From positions 124,001-188,000 of the forward strand of contig NZ_FOGY01000001.1 of the NCBI RefSeq assembly GCF_900111345.1: a stretch of 64,000 nt of DNA. Direction: 5' to 3'. A program made the translations under genes and the position numbers. The stretch comes from Psychrobacillus sp. OK032 (GTDB lineage Bacteria; Bacillota; Bacilli; Bacillales_A; Planococcaceae). The notes below the pieces were generated by a model. It saw only the letters and a program-made list of their open reading frames with translations, did no database searches and was not told where the DNA came from. Shown here piece by piece: positions 38,575 through 47,471 of this stretch (position 1 is the stretch's first letter; each line of letters begins with the position of its first letter).

Positions 38575-39918
38575 TTATCGCACAAGCTTATGTTCTTGGA
38601 TAAATTCTTTTAATATATCGCTTAAATTCGTTCCGCCAATTTCATTTAAATCATAGTGTACACGTATAGACGGTTTATTAATCGAAATGATGCGAGTTAA
38701 ATCGATTGGTGTCCCAATAATCACTGCATCACAGTCAGCGTTATTAATCGTTTCTTCCAGATCTTTCAACTGCTGTTCGCCATATCCCATCGCTGGAAGA
38801 ACGTTCCCAATATGTTGGTATTGGTTTAATGTTTCGGCTAGTTTACCTACTGCAAATGGACGTGGGTCAATGATTTCCTTCGCACCCAAACGTTCCGCTG
38901 CAACTGTACCTGCGCCAAGTTTCATCTCTCCATGTGTCAACGTCGGACCATCTTCAACGACTAACACGCGCTTTCCTACAACACTCTCCGGCTGATCGAC
39001 AGTAATCGTTGATTCAGCTTTAATAATCGTGCTATTTGGACTTACAAGTTTGATATTATTTTCTACGATTTGAACAGCTTCCTCTGACGCGCTATCTACT
39101 TTGTTAATGATGGCCACGTCAGTTGTTCTTAAACATACTTCACCCGGATAATATTTAAGCTCATGACCTGGGCGATGTGGGTCTAATACAGTAACAGCTA
39201 AATCAGGTTGGAAGAAAGAAAAATCATTATTTCCCCCGTCCCATAAAATAACGTCACAGCCGTCTGGGTCATTTTCAGCCGCTGCCAAAATATCTGCATA
39301 ATCAACCCCAGCATATACAATGTTACCTCGTGCCACATGTGGTTCATATTCTTCCATCTCTTCGATCGTACAATTATGTTTCTTTAAATCTTCCACTGTT
39401 GCAAAACGCTGAACACGCTGTGCGTTTAAATCGCCATAAGGCATTGGATGTCTCACTGCAATGACTTTTAAATCATGCTCCAGTAGCGTCTCAATAATTT
39501 TTCTCGAAGTTTGGCTTTTTCCTGTTCCAGTTCGTACAGCGCAGACAGAAATGACAGGCTTATTACTTTTTAACATTGTGCTCTTTGGACCTAACAATGT
39601 AAAGTTCGCACCGGCTGCATTCACGATTGCACTTACGCCCATCAGATCCTCATAACCAATGTCACTATATGCAAAAACACATTCATCCACTTGCAACTCT
39701 TTAATCAACTCTGGTAGTTGATCTTGTGAATATATATGAATCCCTTCCGGGTATAGTTCACCTGCTAATTCACTTGGATATTTACGTCCATCGATATCTG
39801 GAATTTGTGTTGCTGTAAAAGCAACAACTTTATATGCTTCATTATTACGATAATACGTATTAAAGTTGTGAAAATCTCTTCCTGCTGCACCTATAATAAT
39901 AATATTTTTTCTTTTCAT
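38575..39918 (-). CDS. Cyclic 2,3-diphosphoglycerate synthetase-like GTPase
   Basis: A 447-residue protein of the family named after archaeal cyclic 2,3-diphosphoglycerate synthetase. N-terminal Rossmann-like part (IIIIGAAGRDFHNFNTYYR), a P-loop in CAVRTGTGKSQTSRKII near 145-160, ILWDGGNNDFSFF, and C-terminal ERLGAKEIIDPRP. The name is by family; in bacteria the substrate is unknown and no archaeal-type partner gene is nearby. AGAGGAG precedes the ATG. Single gene, probably acquired. Confidence 0.8.
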   Translation of the reverse strand: MKRKNIIIIGAAGRDFHNFNTYYRNNEAYKVVAFTATQIPDIDGRKYPSELAGELYPEGIHIYSQDQLPELIKELQVDECVFAYSDIGYEDLMGVSAIVNAAGANFTLLGPKSTMLKSNKPVISVCAVRTGTGKSQTSRKIIETLLEHDLKVIAVRHPMPYGDLNAQRVQRFATVEDLKKHNCTIEEMEEYEPHVARGNIVYAGVDYADILAAAENDPDGCDVILWDGGNNDFSFFQPDLAVTVLDPHRPGHELKYYPGEVCLRTTDVAIINKVDSASEEAVQIVENNIKLVSPNSTIIKAESTITVDQPESVVGKRVLVVEDGPTLTHGEMKLGAGTVAAERLGAKEIIDPRPFAVGKLAETLNQYQHIGNVLPAMGYGEQQLKDLEETINNADCDAVIIGTPIDLTRIISINKPSIRVHYDLNEIGGTNLSDILKEFIQEHKLVR

Positions 39919-40050
39919 GGCACTCTCTCCTCTAAATACATTAAATTATTATAATTATAACTACTAATGAATATTTATACAACAAGATTTTGGTAAGTGC
40001 TAAAAATAGTATTATCAATGCTAAATTTCTCTTAATACGGTTTCATAAGT

Positions 40051-40080
40051 AGTAAAGCTTCCCTGTGGTTAGACACAACT
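40051..40080. repeat. Short dispersed repeat, family 4, copy 2
   Basis: agtaaagcttccctgtggtt followed by agacacaact, one base longer than copy 1, with cagggag a few bases later. The rest of the gap from 39919 to 40307 shows no gene. Confidence 0.6.
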
Positions 40081-40307
40081 CAGGGAGCATACACTATAGC
40101 CAATTGTAATCTCTCGAATGCGTTTTTCGAAAAATTATGATTGTAATTAATTCTCATTTTGTATTCACATAATATTTCAGTCATACATATCTACCTTCCT
40201 CTCGAATTATTAGTCGACGTAAGAGAAAGGAAACCTTCTACAAACATAAAACTATAAGTATATTTTGGACAGTCATTTCATACATTTTACCAAGTGAGGT
40301 GTGATTA

Positions 40308-40502
40308 TTGAACGAAAACGACAGATATGCAATAGAACTGACTAAAGCATTTATTCAAAATTCAAATGTGAAACCAAGTTATAGCTATGCTACAAATCGT
40401 TTATATTTTAACTTTGAAGGTGAAGATAGATCAGAATCAAAAGACTTCAATGATTTATACGAGCTTTTTATTAAAGAACTTCATAATATAAACCCTATTT
40501 AA
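40308..40502 (+). CDS. Small hypothetical protein, 64 residues
   Basis: TTG start seven bases after GAGGT and an excellent terminator behind the stop argue for a real gene. The product is acidic, soluble, with alternating helix and strand character (AIELTKAFIQNS, SYATNRLYFNFEGEDR, FNDLYELFIKELH). Many Bacillales have such short proteins of unknown function; I do not recognise the family. Confidence 0.65.
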   Translation: MNENDRYAIELTKAFIQNSNVKPSYSYATNRLYFNFEGEDRSESKDFNDLYELFIKELHNINPI

Positions 40503-40533
40503 GACTTCTTTATGAAGTCTTTTCTTTTTTTCA
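40501..40533 (+). terminator. Terminator of the 64-residue gene
   Basis: Stem aagacttc / gaagtctt with loop tttat, then tttctttttttc. Confidence 0.85.
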
Positions 40534-40578
40534 TTGAATCGTTAACGACGTAGTTTATATCCCTACTATCAACCCATA

Positions 40579-40604
40579 AGAAAAAGCATCCAAATGGATG
40601 CCCT
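40579..40604 (-). terminator. Isolated minus-strand terminator
   Basis: GGCATCC-ATTT-GGATGCC-like stem followed by TTTTTC on the minus strand, possibly the end of the acyl-CoA synthetase transcript or a leftover of a lost gene. Confidence 0.55.
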
Positions 40605-40611
40605 ATTCTTT

Positions 40612-40684
40612 AGTGAAGCTTCCCTGTGTTAGACACAATTCAAAACAATTCAGAATAGTGTCCGAGTTGACTCTAACACTGGGA
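40612..40684. repeat. Short dispersed repeat, family 4, copy 3, with inverted partner
   Basis: tccctgtgttagacacaatt at 40621 pairs with gagttgactctaacactggg at 40664 as an imperfect inverted repeat, so the unit resembles a miniature element with inverted ends. No transposase is nearby. Confidence 0.55.
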
Positions 40685-40930
40685 CTTATTCAATATAACT
40701 AACCCATCCGAGTTATAGCACAGATAGGTTAGATCCTATTAAATAGCTAATCCTCTCTAGGGAACCGCCTATTATATTTGACCGTTTGATGCCCAACTTT
40801 CCTTGGAACCGGAAAAAGTGTTTGAAGACGATGGCACGAAGTTTTTACCATTGAAAAAAAGTATCCAGATGCGCCTTTTTTATTTATGATTGAAGCGATG
40901 TAATTGAATATCATTGCTCCACTTACCTTT

Positions 40931-42526
40931 TTAGTTGACCATTTTTTCCTTACTCTTCCAAAACTCATTTCGCAAATGCGCCTTTTGTATTTTGCCTGAA
41001 CCTGTTTTAGGAAGTTCTTCTACAAAACTGACAGACGTCGGGGCTTTATAGCGGGCGAGCCGTTCTCTTGCAAAAGCAATAATCTCCTCTTCCGTTACCG
41101 TTTCACTATCGCGGACAACCACAACGGCATGCGGGGTCTCTCCCCATTTTTCGTGAGGGATGGAGATCACGGCCGCTTCCACTACCGCCGGATGTTCGTA
41201 CAGGGTATTTTCCACCTCAATGGACGAAATATTTTCTCCGCCGCTGATAATAACATCTTTTTTCCTGTCGACAATTTCGATATTTCCATCACTGTCGACG
41301 ACTCCCATATCTCCGGTATGAAACCAGCCATTCCTGATGACTTCTTTTGTCGCCTTTTCATTTTTCCAGTAGCCTTCCATCACACCGTTGCTCCGGATAA
41401 CAAGTTCTCCGATTTCCTGACCGTTAGGCGCCACTTCTTCACCATTTTCATTGACCACTTTCACTTCGGTTAAACTCATTTGATAGCCGGCCTTTGATTT
41501 CATCCGGTATTGTACTTCTTTAGGCTCATCCAAATGTTGGGCGCGGATAATGGATGTTAGAGTCAGCGGGGACGTTTCTGTCATTCCATAAATCTGAATG
41601 AATTCCCAGCCCATTTCATCCTCCACTTTTGTTATAAACGTAATAGGTGGTGCGGAACCTCCAATGACAATCCTTACATTTTGACTTTTACTAATTTCCA
41701 GATTATTTTCATCGTAATATTGGAGTAGTGAATTCAGTACGGTAGGGGCCATGTGCATAATCGTCACGCCATGCTTTTGCAGCTTCTCAAAAATGATATT
41801 GGGACGGGTTTTTCTTAACATGACCTGAGTAGCACCGTTGCTTGTGTAATAAAATATCGAGCCCCAACCATTGACGTGAAACATTGGCAAAACATGAAGC
41901 AGCACGTCCTGATCACTTACACGTAAATGATGCATCACTTGAAGGGCTTGAATGTAATTGTTTCGGTGAGTGAGCATAACGCCTTTCGGGTCTCCTGTCG
42001 TGCCGCTTGTGTAAAGCAGGCTGGCGATATCTCTTTCGTCCATTTCTGCACGGTCAAACGGCTTTGCTGGAAATTGTGCCAGCCACTTATCGTAGTTAAG
42101 ATCGTTTTCTTCAAGTTTGATGTTGCCTCCGCCGTGGACAATGATCTGTTCAACATGTAACAGATCTCTGACCGGGCCGATAAGTTCGTATAATTCCCAG
42201 TCCACAAATAACACTTTAGTTTCACTATGGTTTAAAATAAACAAATAATCATTCGGTTTTAACCGAATATTTAGTGGGACGGTAACGGCTCCCAATTGAA
42301 ATGCTCCGTAGAAACCTTCTAACATTTCCAACGTATTCGGTGCCAAGATAGCAACCCGGTCACCTTTTTCGACCCCCAGTTCTTTCAACCCGTGGGAAAG
42401 CCTGTTTACTCTTTCATTCAGTTCGAAATAAGTGACAACCTTGTCGTCATCAATGACTGCCGTCTTATCGCCATATAGCTTAACAGCTCGATCTAAAAAA
42501 TCTGTTAATAATAACGGTACGTACAC
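40931..42526 (-). CDS. AMP-binding acyl-CoA synthetase
   Basis: A 531-residue member of the adenylate-forming family, activating a carboxylic acid (likely a fatty acid) with ATP and CoA. Phosphate loop SLLYTSGTTGDPKGVM, YGMTETSP, HTGDMGVVDSDG, and C-terminal catalytic Lys in PKTGSGKIQKAHLR. GTG start five bases after GGAGGGG. By eye it is clearly richer in G and C than its neighbours and lies alone between repeats, which suggests transfer. Substrate chain length cannot be told. Confidence 0.9.
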   Translation of the reverse strand: MYVPLLLTDFLDRAVKLYGDKTAVIDDDKVVTYFELNERVNRLSHGLKELGVEKGDRVAILAPNTLEMLEGFYGAFQLGAVTVPLNIRLKPNDYLFILNHSETKVLFVDWELYELIGPVRDLLHVEQIIVHGGGNIKLEENDLNYDKWLAQFPAKPFDRAEMDERDIASLLYTSGTTGDPKGVMLTHRNNYIQALQVMHHLRVSDQDVLLHVLPMFHVNGWGSIFYYTSNGATQVMLRKTRPNIIFEKLQKHGVTIMHMAPTVLNSLLQYYDENNLEISKSQNVRIVIGGSAPPITFITKVEDEMGWEFIQIYGMTETSPLTLTSIIRAQHLDEPKEVQYRMKSKAGYQMSLTEVKVVNENGEEVAPNGQEIGELVIRSNGVMEGYWKNEKATKEVIRNGWFHTGDMGVVDSDGNIEIVDRKKDVIISGGENISSIEVENTLYEHPAVVEAAVISIPHEKWGETPHAVVVVRDSETVTEEEIIAFARERLARYKAPTSVSFVEELPKTGSGKIQKAHLRNEFWKSKEKMVN

Positions 42527-43040
42527 GTTAACCCCTCCAATAAAACTAATTTTACGATTTATTATATTATCAGAAAAGTCAAAACAACCAATATTTTAAT
42601 AGTGTAGGTGAAGCAATCCTGAATGTGTTCGTGGGAAATGACACCGTTCAATCCGAAAAAATTTGCATGCGCTGAATTTACAATAGCGCAAATCCTCGTA
42701 GTCGCAAAATAATTGACTGAATAATCGTTACATTAAGATAAACCTAGTCTGCACTCTAGTTTATATAATTTTCACTATCTCGTTGATAATTTTATATTTA
42801 TATCCAATTAGAAGGGGTTTATTAATAAAAATTATTAGATGTTGGGCAGGCGTAGTCATATCATTTTACGATAAATCAACCAGTTCCATTTACATAGCCA
42901 GCTGCTAAAGGAATCCACAAATTCCTTTACAGCCGTTTATAGCTTTAGTAGATTATCAGTTACTCTTTCTAAAGAACTCTACCAATCCCACGTAGAAAAA
43001 CACTAGTTTTGTATACTTATCCCGTCTTACTTCTAATTAA
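42527..43040. other. Gap without a gene
   Basis: About 500 AT-rich bases. The only structure seen is an inverted repeat taaaggaat/attccttta at 42905-42930. No frame with a plausible start and family likeness was found on either strand. Confidence 0.5.
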
Positions 43041-43553
43041 TTATTTCTCAAGCAACTTTAATGATTCACGATTAAAAGCGATCATATCATCTGGTGTTCG
43101 GCTTGTCACAAGTTGATTTTGACAAACAACTACTTCTTCATCTCGGAACTTGACACCAGCGTTTTCCAAATCAACGATAATCGATTTATAACCCGTAGCT
43201 TCTCTACCAGCTAAACTTCTAGCAGAAATAAGCAATTGCTGTCCGTGACAAATGGCAAAAACGGGTTTTTTATCATTCATGAATGCTTTTGTGAATTCCA
43301 CAAAACGGTCATCTGCTCGCAAAAGGTCTGGTGAGAATCCACCAGGGAGAAGAAGTGCATCGAAATCCTCAGGCGTCACATCGTCTATCCCAAAATTAAT
43401 TGTGAGCGTTCCACCTTTCTTTCCTGTTATTTCTACTCCCTCTTCTTTTTCAATTGTATAAACTTCGTGTCCAGCATCTTCAAACGCTTTTGCTGGTTCC
43501 GTAAATTCCGAGTCCTCGAACAAATTTGTAATCAATGTCGCGATTTTCGCCAT
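43041..43553 (-). CDS. DJ-1/PfpI family protein (YfkM/general stress protein 18 type)
   Basis: A 170-residue single-domain type 1 glutamine amidotransferase fold. Nucleophile elbow FAICHGQQLLIS and LLLPGGFSPDLLR are typical; relatives are stress-induced and act on glycated or damaged molecules. ATG at 43553 lies eight bases after GGAGTGG; the GTG at 43565 overlaps that site. It lies 44 bases behind the aldolase gene and may be in its transcript. Confidence 0.9.
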   Translation of the reverse strand: MAKIATLITNLFEDSEFTEPAKAFEDAGHEVYTIEKEEGVEITGKKGGTLTINFGIDDVTPEDFDALLLPGGFSPDLLRADDRFVEFTKAFMNDKKPVFAICHGQQLLISARSLAGREATGYKSIIVDLENAGVKFRDEEVVVCQNQLVTSRTPDDMIAFNRESLKLLEK

Positions 43554-43597
43554 TACTTGATCCACTCCTTTTGTGTTTTGCCAATTATCTTGCTAGG

Positions 43598-45238
43598 TTA
43601 ATTCCCCAAAATAGAAAGAATACCTTCAGATGCTGTTTGTTTTCCGGAAGCATGAATAATACTAGTAGAGTTCAACTCATGATTTCCATCCGTATTTAAT
43701 AAGCTCTCACTCGTTGTAATAATTAACCCTGTAATTGCTTGTGTTTCAAATACCTCATTTAATCTATTCACTTGCTCATTAGATAACGCTGCGTTTTCAC
43801 CCATGATTACACCATCTAAACCACCGTAATGCAAAATTGCTTTTTGAATCGCTTCTTCAACATGATTATCTTCTATTAATACTACTTGGGTTTTATAAAT
43901 ATTTAAAATACCGCTAAGTCGTTCTGTATATGTGGAGGCTACGACTACATGTGCCCCTTTTTTCAACAGTTTTTCTAAAATTAATTCTTCACGATCATTA
44001 TTTATGCCAAAAAAAGCAAAAATGTACCCTGCCAGATTTGGAACTGTAGGGGATAAATTTAGTTTGTATAATTCTAATGGCCAGTAATCTATATCAAATA
44101 CTTCTTCTTCTGTAAGGTTTTTTGTCGTAATAAAAAGGTCGAGAACATTCACCATTGCTTCATGAGAATGCCTTGCGATATCTGTATTTCTTTTTGCTGT
44201 AGCAAGAGAGATTCCTGCACCAAAACAGCCTACACCAGGTATTAACCCTACTTTGGGATCAATATTTTCATGCATGTCAAAACCTTTTGGTAGTCTATTT
44301 TGGAACTGATTAAAGAAATTTGTATAACTATCTCGATAGGACTGAATGGTTTGTTTACAGTCATCGCTATCCGAAATCACAAGTGAATCTTTACCGATTC
44401 TTAAAATATGTTCTAGTGTGGACCTTCCGCCAGTTGCAATTTTTTCTACATCTCTTCTATTCGCTAGCTCCAACTGAGTCTCATCAATCGTAATAATTTG
44501 TTTCTGCTTTTGAGAAAGTTGTCCACGCAAACGGAGAAGAAGTGATGTGCGTGTATCCGTTTTTAATGTATCTAGATTCTTTTCTTTTTTTAACTTATGG
44601 CTGTTAATATATTCTTTTGCTTTCTCTTCTAATTCAATTGTCTTTAAATACGATTCTTCATGTGTATTTCCCCATGTAACCAGTCCATGATGTTCCAATA
44701 CAACAGCATAGCTTCCCGAGAACTGTTGAACTATTTTAGAAAGTGTAAATCCAGGTCTACAATATGGAACAAATGCAACATCTTCACCGAAGACTTCCTT
44801 TATGATTTCTTCCGCATTTTCATGATTAGTTAATGTGCAAATGGCATCCGAGTGGACATGATCGACATGCAATGCATCGATAAATGCATGGAGTAACGTT
44901 TCAATGGAAGGTCTTCGTTCTGCAGCACTTACCATACAACGACCAAGATAATCCACCATATCTTCATCAGACATACTATCTAAATTTATTAAAGGTAGTA
45001 ATTCTTGCAAATAAAGACCGGAAAAATCTTGTTCCGTAATCGTCCTTAAATCACAGCCACTTCCTTTTATCCGTAGAACTGTCCGCTTTCTCCCTAAGTG
45101 GTCTGTTTCCTCGATTTTACTTGAGGTATTTCCTCCACCATATAAAACAAGGCTCGAATCTTTTCCCAGTAGTCTAGATCTATTTACTAACTTACTAATT
45201 TCACTGTCACCTTGAATTGTAAAACGTTCATTTACGAT
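43598..45238 (-). CDS. Class II aldolase/adducin domain fused to a degenerate short-chain dehydrogenase domain
   Basis: Reading back from the stop, an open frame of 546 codons reaches a GGAGGGG ribosome site, five bases after which stands ATC; no ATG, GTG or TTG occurs before a TTG at 45010, deep inside the aldolase domain. The product resembles RhaE-like bifunctional aldolase/dehydrogenases (about 680 residues). Aldolase part: YGGGNTSSK, metal ligands HVDHVHSDA and LEHHGLVTWG. The second part keeps FDIDYWPLELYKL and KKGAHVVVAS, but the nucleotide loop TGxxxGIG is replaced (FAFFGINND), no YxxxK is visible, and it is about 140 residues short. It lies behind lsrB, after a terminator; possibly cleaves phospho-AI-2. 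Confidence 0.75.
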   Translation of the reverse strand: MVNERFTIQGDSEISKLVNRSRLLGKDSSLVLYGGGNTSSKIEETDHLGRKRTVLRIKGSGCDLRTITEQDFSGLYLQELLPLINLDSMSDEDMVDYLGRCMVSAAERRPSIETLLHAFIDALHVDHVHSDAICTLTNHENAEEIIKEVFGEDVAFVPYCRPGFTLSKIVQQFSGSYAVVLEHHGLVTWGNTHEESYLKTIELEEKAKEYINSHKLKKEKNLDTLKTDTRTSLLLRLRGQLSQKQKQIITIDETQLELANRRDVEKIATGGRSTLEHILRIGKDSLVISDSDDCKQTIQSYRDSYTNFFNQFQNRLPKGFDMHENIDPKVGLIPGVGCFGAGISLATAKRNTDIARHSHEAMVNVLDLFITTKNLTEEEVFDIDYWPLELYKLNLSPTVPNLAGYIFAFFGINNDREELILEKLLKKGAHVVVASTYTERLSGILNIYKTQVVLIEDNHVEEAIQKAILHYGGLDGVIMGENAALSNEQVNRLNEVFETQAITGLIITTSESLLNTDGNHELNSTSIIHASGKQTASEGILSILGN

Positions 45239-45292
45239 AAAAACCCCTCCTACATAATCATTAAAACAACATTGACCCCCAAAAATAAAAAC

Positions 45293-45332
45293 TCATAGGG
45301 TAGAAATAAGTGTATTACTATTTCTACCCTAT
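45293..45332 (-). terminator. Terminator/attenuator between lsrB and the aldolase gene
   Basis: Fifteen-base stem CATAGGGTAGAAATA / TATTTCTACCCTATG with loop GTAATACACT, followed on the minus strand by AGTTTTTATTTTT. Confidence 0.85.
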
Positions 45333-45345
45333 GATGGAAATTCCA

Positions 45346-46428
45346 TTAAAAGTCGTAATTATCGATATTATCTTTTGTAAATGTAACTCGTTCTGGAAGT
45401 AAAATGATTCCACTATCATCGGCAGTATATTCATAACCTTGAATGGAGTTCGGCTCAATGGTTACTTCTCCAATTCCAGGTACTTCAAATGAATCTCCTA
45501 CTTTTAACTCTTTCCCTTCCACTGTCATTAAGTAAGCTACATAAGTAGCAATCGCTCCTTGTTGTTTAACATCCCACAAGCCAAATTGTTTAACGGTATC
45601 ACGTTTTACATAATCTCTCATAACGTTAGGAGTAGAAAATCCTGTAATAATTACTTCTCCCGCTTTATCCAAATTTTCAGCAGCTTGCGCCATCGCAGGT
45701 AAGGCAGTTGCGTCTGGAGCTAATATGACATCGATATCAGGGTATGTTGTCAAAATACTTTCTCCTATTGTTAACGATTTTTGCGCATCATTTTCTCCAT
45801 ATTGTGTAGTGACAATTTCCCAGCCTGGATGCTTTTGGGCAATATATTCTTTTGCTTTTTCAACCCATTGGTTTTGGTCTGTAACAGTCGGGCTTGAATA
45901 GAAGAAGGCTACTTTCGCATCTTCCTTATCTAATTGATCGGCCGCCATATTGACAAGTAATTCACCTAGTTGATTCGGAGTTCCTTGATTGATATAAAAA
46001 GATCTGTGTTCTGGATTTACATCGGAATCCCATGTAAGAATTTTGACGCCACGTTCTTTTGCACGATCCAATGCCTGATTCAAACCATCCACCGAAGTTG
46101 ATGAAATCATTAATGCATTGTATCCTTGATTAACAAAGTTATTTATATACTTTACTTGCTCGGCAACCGATGCTTCACTAGGTCCATCGTATTTGAATTC
46201 TACCCCCAATGAATCTGCCATTTCTTCTGCTCCTAGTCCTCCAGAAGTGAAAAATCCTACGCCAGTCAATTTCGGGATAAAAGCTAATTTAACATCTTCT
46301 TTATTAACTGTTCCTGTACCACTTGTTGTTACTTTTTCATTTGAATTTGTTCCATTATTACTACAAGCAGATGCAATGACAAGTATTAGAGCGAAGATGA
46401 ATACCAAAAACAGTTTACTTTTCTTCAT
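45346..46428 (-). CDS. lsrB: Autoinducer-2 binding lipoprotein LsrB
   Basis: A 360-residue periplasmic-binding-protein-type lipoprotein; signal [20 protein letters not shown] with lipobox Cys22. It is collinear with Salmonella LsrB and keeps the residues that contact AI-2: Lys in [15 protein letters not shown], Asp in LTWDSD, Asp-Gln in TVTDQNQW, and Pro and Ala in [10 protein letters not shown]. It therefore likely captures furanosyl AI-2 and hands it to LsrC/LsrD. Last transport gene of the operon. Confidence 0.9.
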   Translation of the reverse strand: MKKSKLFLVFIFALILVIASACSNNGTNSNEKVTTSGTGTVNKEDVKLAFIPKLTGVGFFTSGGLGAEEMADSLGVEFKYDGPSEASVAEQVKYINNFVNQGYNALMISSTSVDGLNQALDRAKERGVKILTWDSDVNPEHRSFYINQGTPNQLGELLVNMAADQLDKEDAKVAFFYSSPTVTDQNQWVEKAKEYIAQKHPGWEIVTTQYGENDAQKSLTIGESILTTYPDIDVILAPDATALPAMAQAAENLDKAGEVIITGFSTPNVMRDYVKRDTVKQFGLWDVKQQGAIATYVAYLMTVEGKELKVGDSFEVPGIGEVTIEPNSIQGYEYTADDSGIILLPERVTFTKDNIDNYDF

Positions 46429-46460
46429 CCTTTAAACTCCTCCTCTAGTATACCCTTCTA

Positions 46461-47471
46461 TCAACTACCCTTTGTTGTAGTACTTCGATTCCCAATAAAC
46501 CACTTTTTCACATAATTTATATTAAAACGTCTCATGACAACTGCTACAATTAGCATAACTCCAACAATAATGGTCGTTTGTTCGCTGGTCATACCAGAAA
46601 GTTGGAGACCGTAGTTCATCATACCAACGACTATGCTTGCAATTACAGTTCCTAAAACTGTACCCCTTCCCCCTAATATACTCGTTCCACCAAGCACGAC
46701 TGCCGTGATAACAGGCAAAATTGCTTGTGCTCCTAAATCAGATCTAGCAGAACTGAAATAAGATGTTAATATAATGCCACTTATACCACCCCCTAAACCC
46801 GCTAGCATATAGGTGCTCATGACAATCCATTTTGTAGCAATACCACTATATTTAGCAGCTTTCATATTAATACCAACTAAATATACATTTCGGCCATATT
46901 TGGTCAAGTGAAGTAAAGCGCCAAAAATGAGTAAGAAAAATAGAATTAACCAAATGGAATTGGGAAGTCCTAACGTAATTCCATTTGCAATTTGAACAAA
47001 GGGATTCGGAAAACCACTGATCCCTTCATATCCTGTAGCACTGGAACCACCTGAAATGACAAGAGCGATTCCAGCGAAGAGAAACATAGTACCCAATGTT
47101 ACAACGAGCGGTTGCACATCAGTAAAGGCTACAATTAAACCATTGAGTAAACCTGCTAAAGTACAGACAATTAAAGCAACAATAAGTGCAATCCAAATAT
47201 GGAGACCACCAGCCCATAAAACACCCACAGTAATGGAGGAAAGTCCCATAATAGAACCTACGGATACATCAATGCCGCCTGTAATGATAACAAAGGTCAT
47301 TGGAATCGCAGCTAACCCAATATAAGCGAAATCATTCATACTAAATAACAGATTTTGTATATTTAAGAAACCTGGTGTCAGTAGACCGAAAAAGATTAAT
47401 TCTCCCACTAAAAACATAAACAGGAATAGCTCCCATTTAAGGAATAGCTTTAGATTGCTTTTCACGGTCAT
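46461..47471 (-). CDS. lsrD: AI-2 ABC transporter permease LsrD
   Basis: A 336-residue sugar-type ABC permease of about nine to ten membrane helices (family BPD_transp_2). GGIDVSVGSIMGLSS and VLGGTSILGGRGTVLGT are the usual conserved loops, the latter contacting the ATPase. Overlaps the end of lsrC by 35 bases. A GTG at 47465 has better spacing and could be the true start. Confidence 0.88.
   Translation of the reverse strand: MTVKSNLKLFLKWELFLFMFLVGELIFFGLLTPGFLNIQNLLFSMNDFAYIGLAAIPMTFVIITGGIDVSVGSIMGLSSITVGVLWAGGLHIWIALIVALIVCTLAGLLNGLIVAFTDVQPLVVTLGTMFLFAGIALVISGGSSATGYEGISGFPNPFVQIANGITLGLPNSIWLILFFLLIFGALLHLTKYGRNVYLVGINMKAAKYSGIATKWIVMSTYMLAGLGGGISGIILTSYFSSARSDLGAQAILPVITAVVLGGTSILGGRGTVLGTVIASIVVGMMNYGLQLSGMTSEQTTIIVGVMLIVAVVMRRFNINYVKKWFIGNRSTTTKGS

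Noticed and set aside
40747-40968. Minus-strand 73-codon frame downstream of the acyl-CoA synthetase
   Set aside because: Overlaps the end of that gene in another frame, has no ribosome site; the C-terminal VGHQTVKYNRRFPRED looks vaguely transposase-like but not enough to call.
43598-45010. Aldolase gene starting at the TTG at 45010
   Set aside because: That would cut off the conserved aldolase N-terminus; the frame is open to a proper ribosome site 228 bases further upstream.
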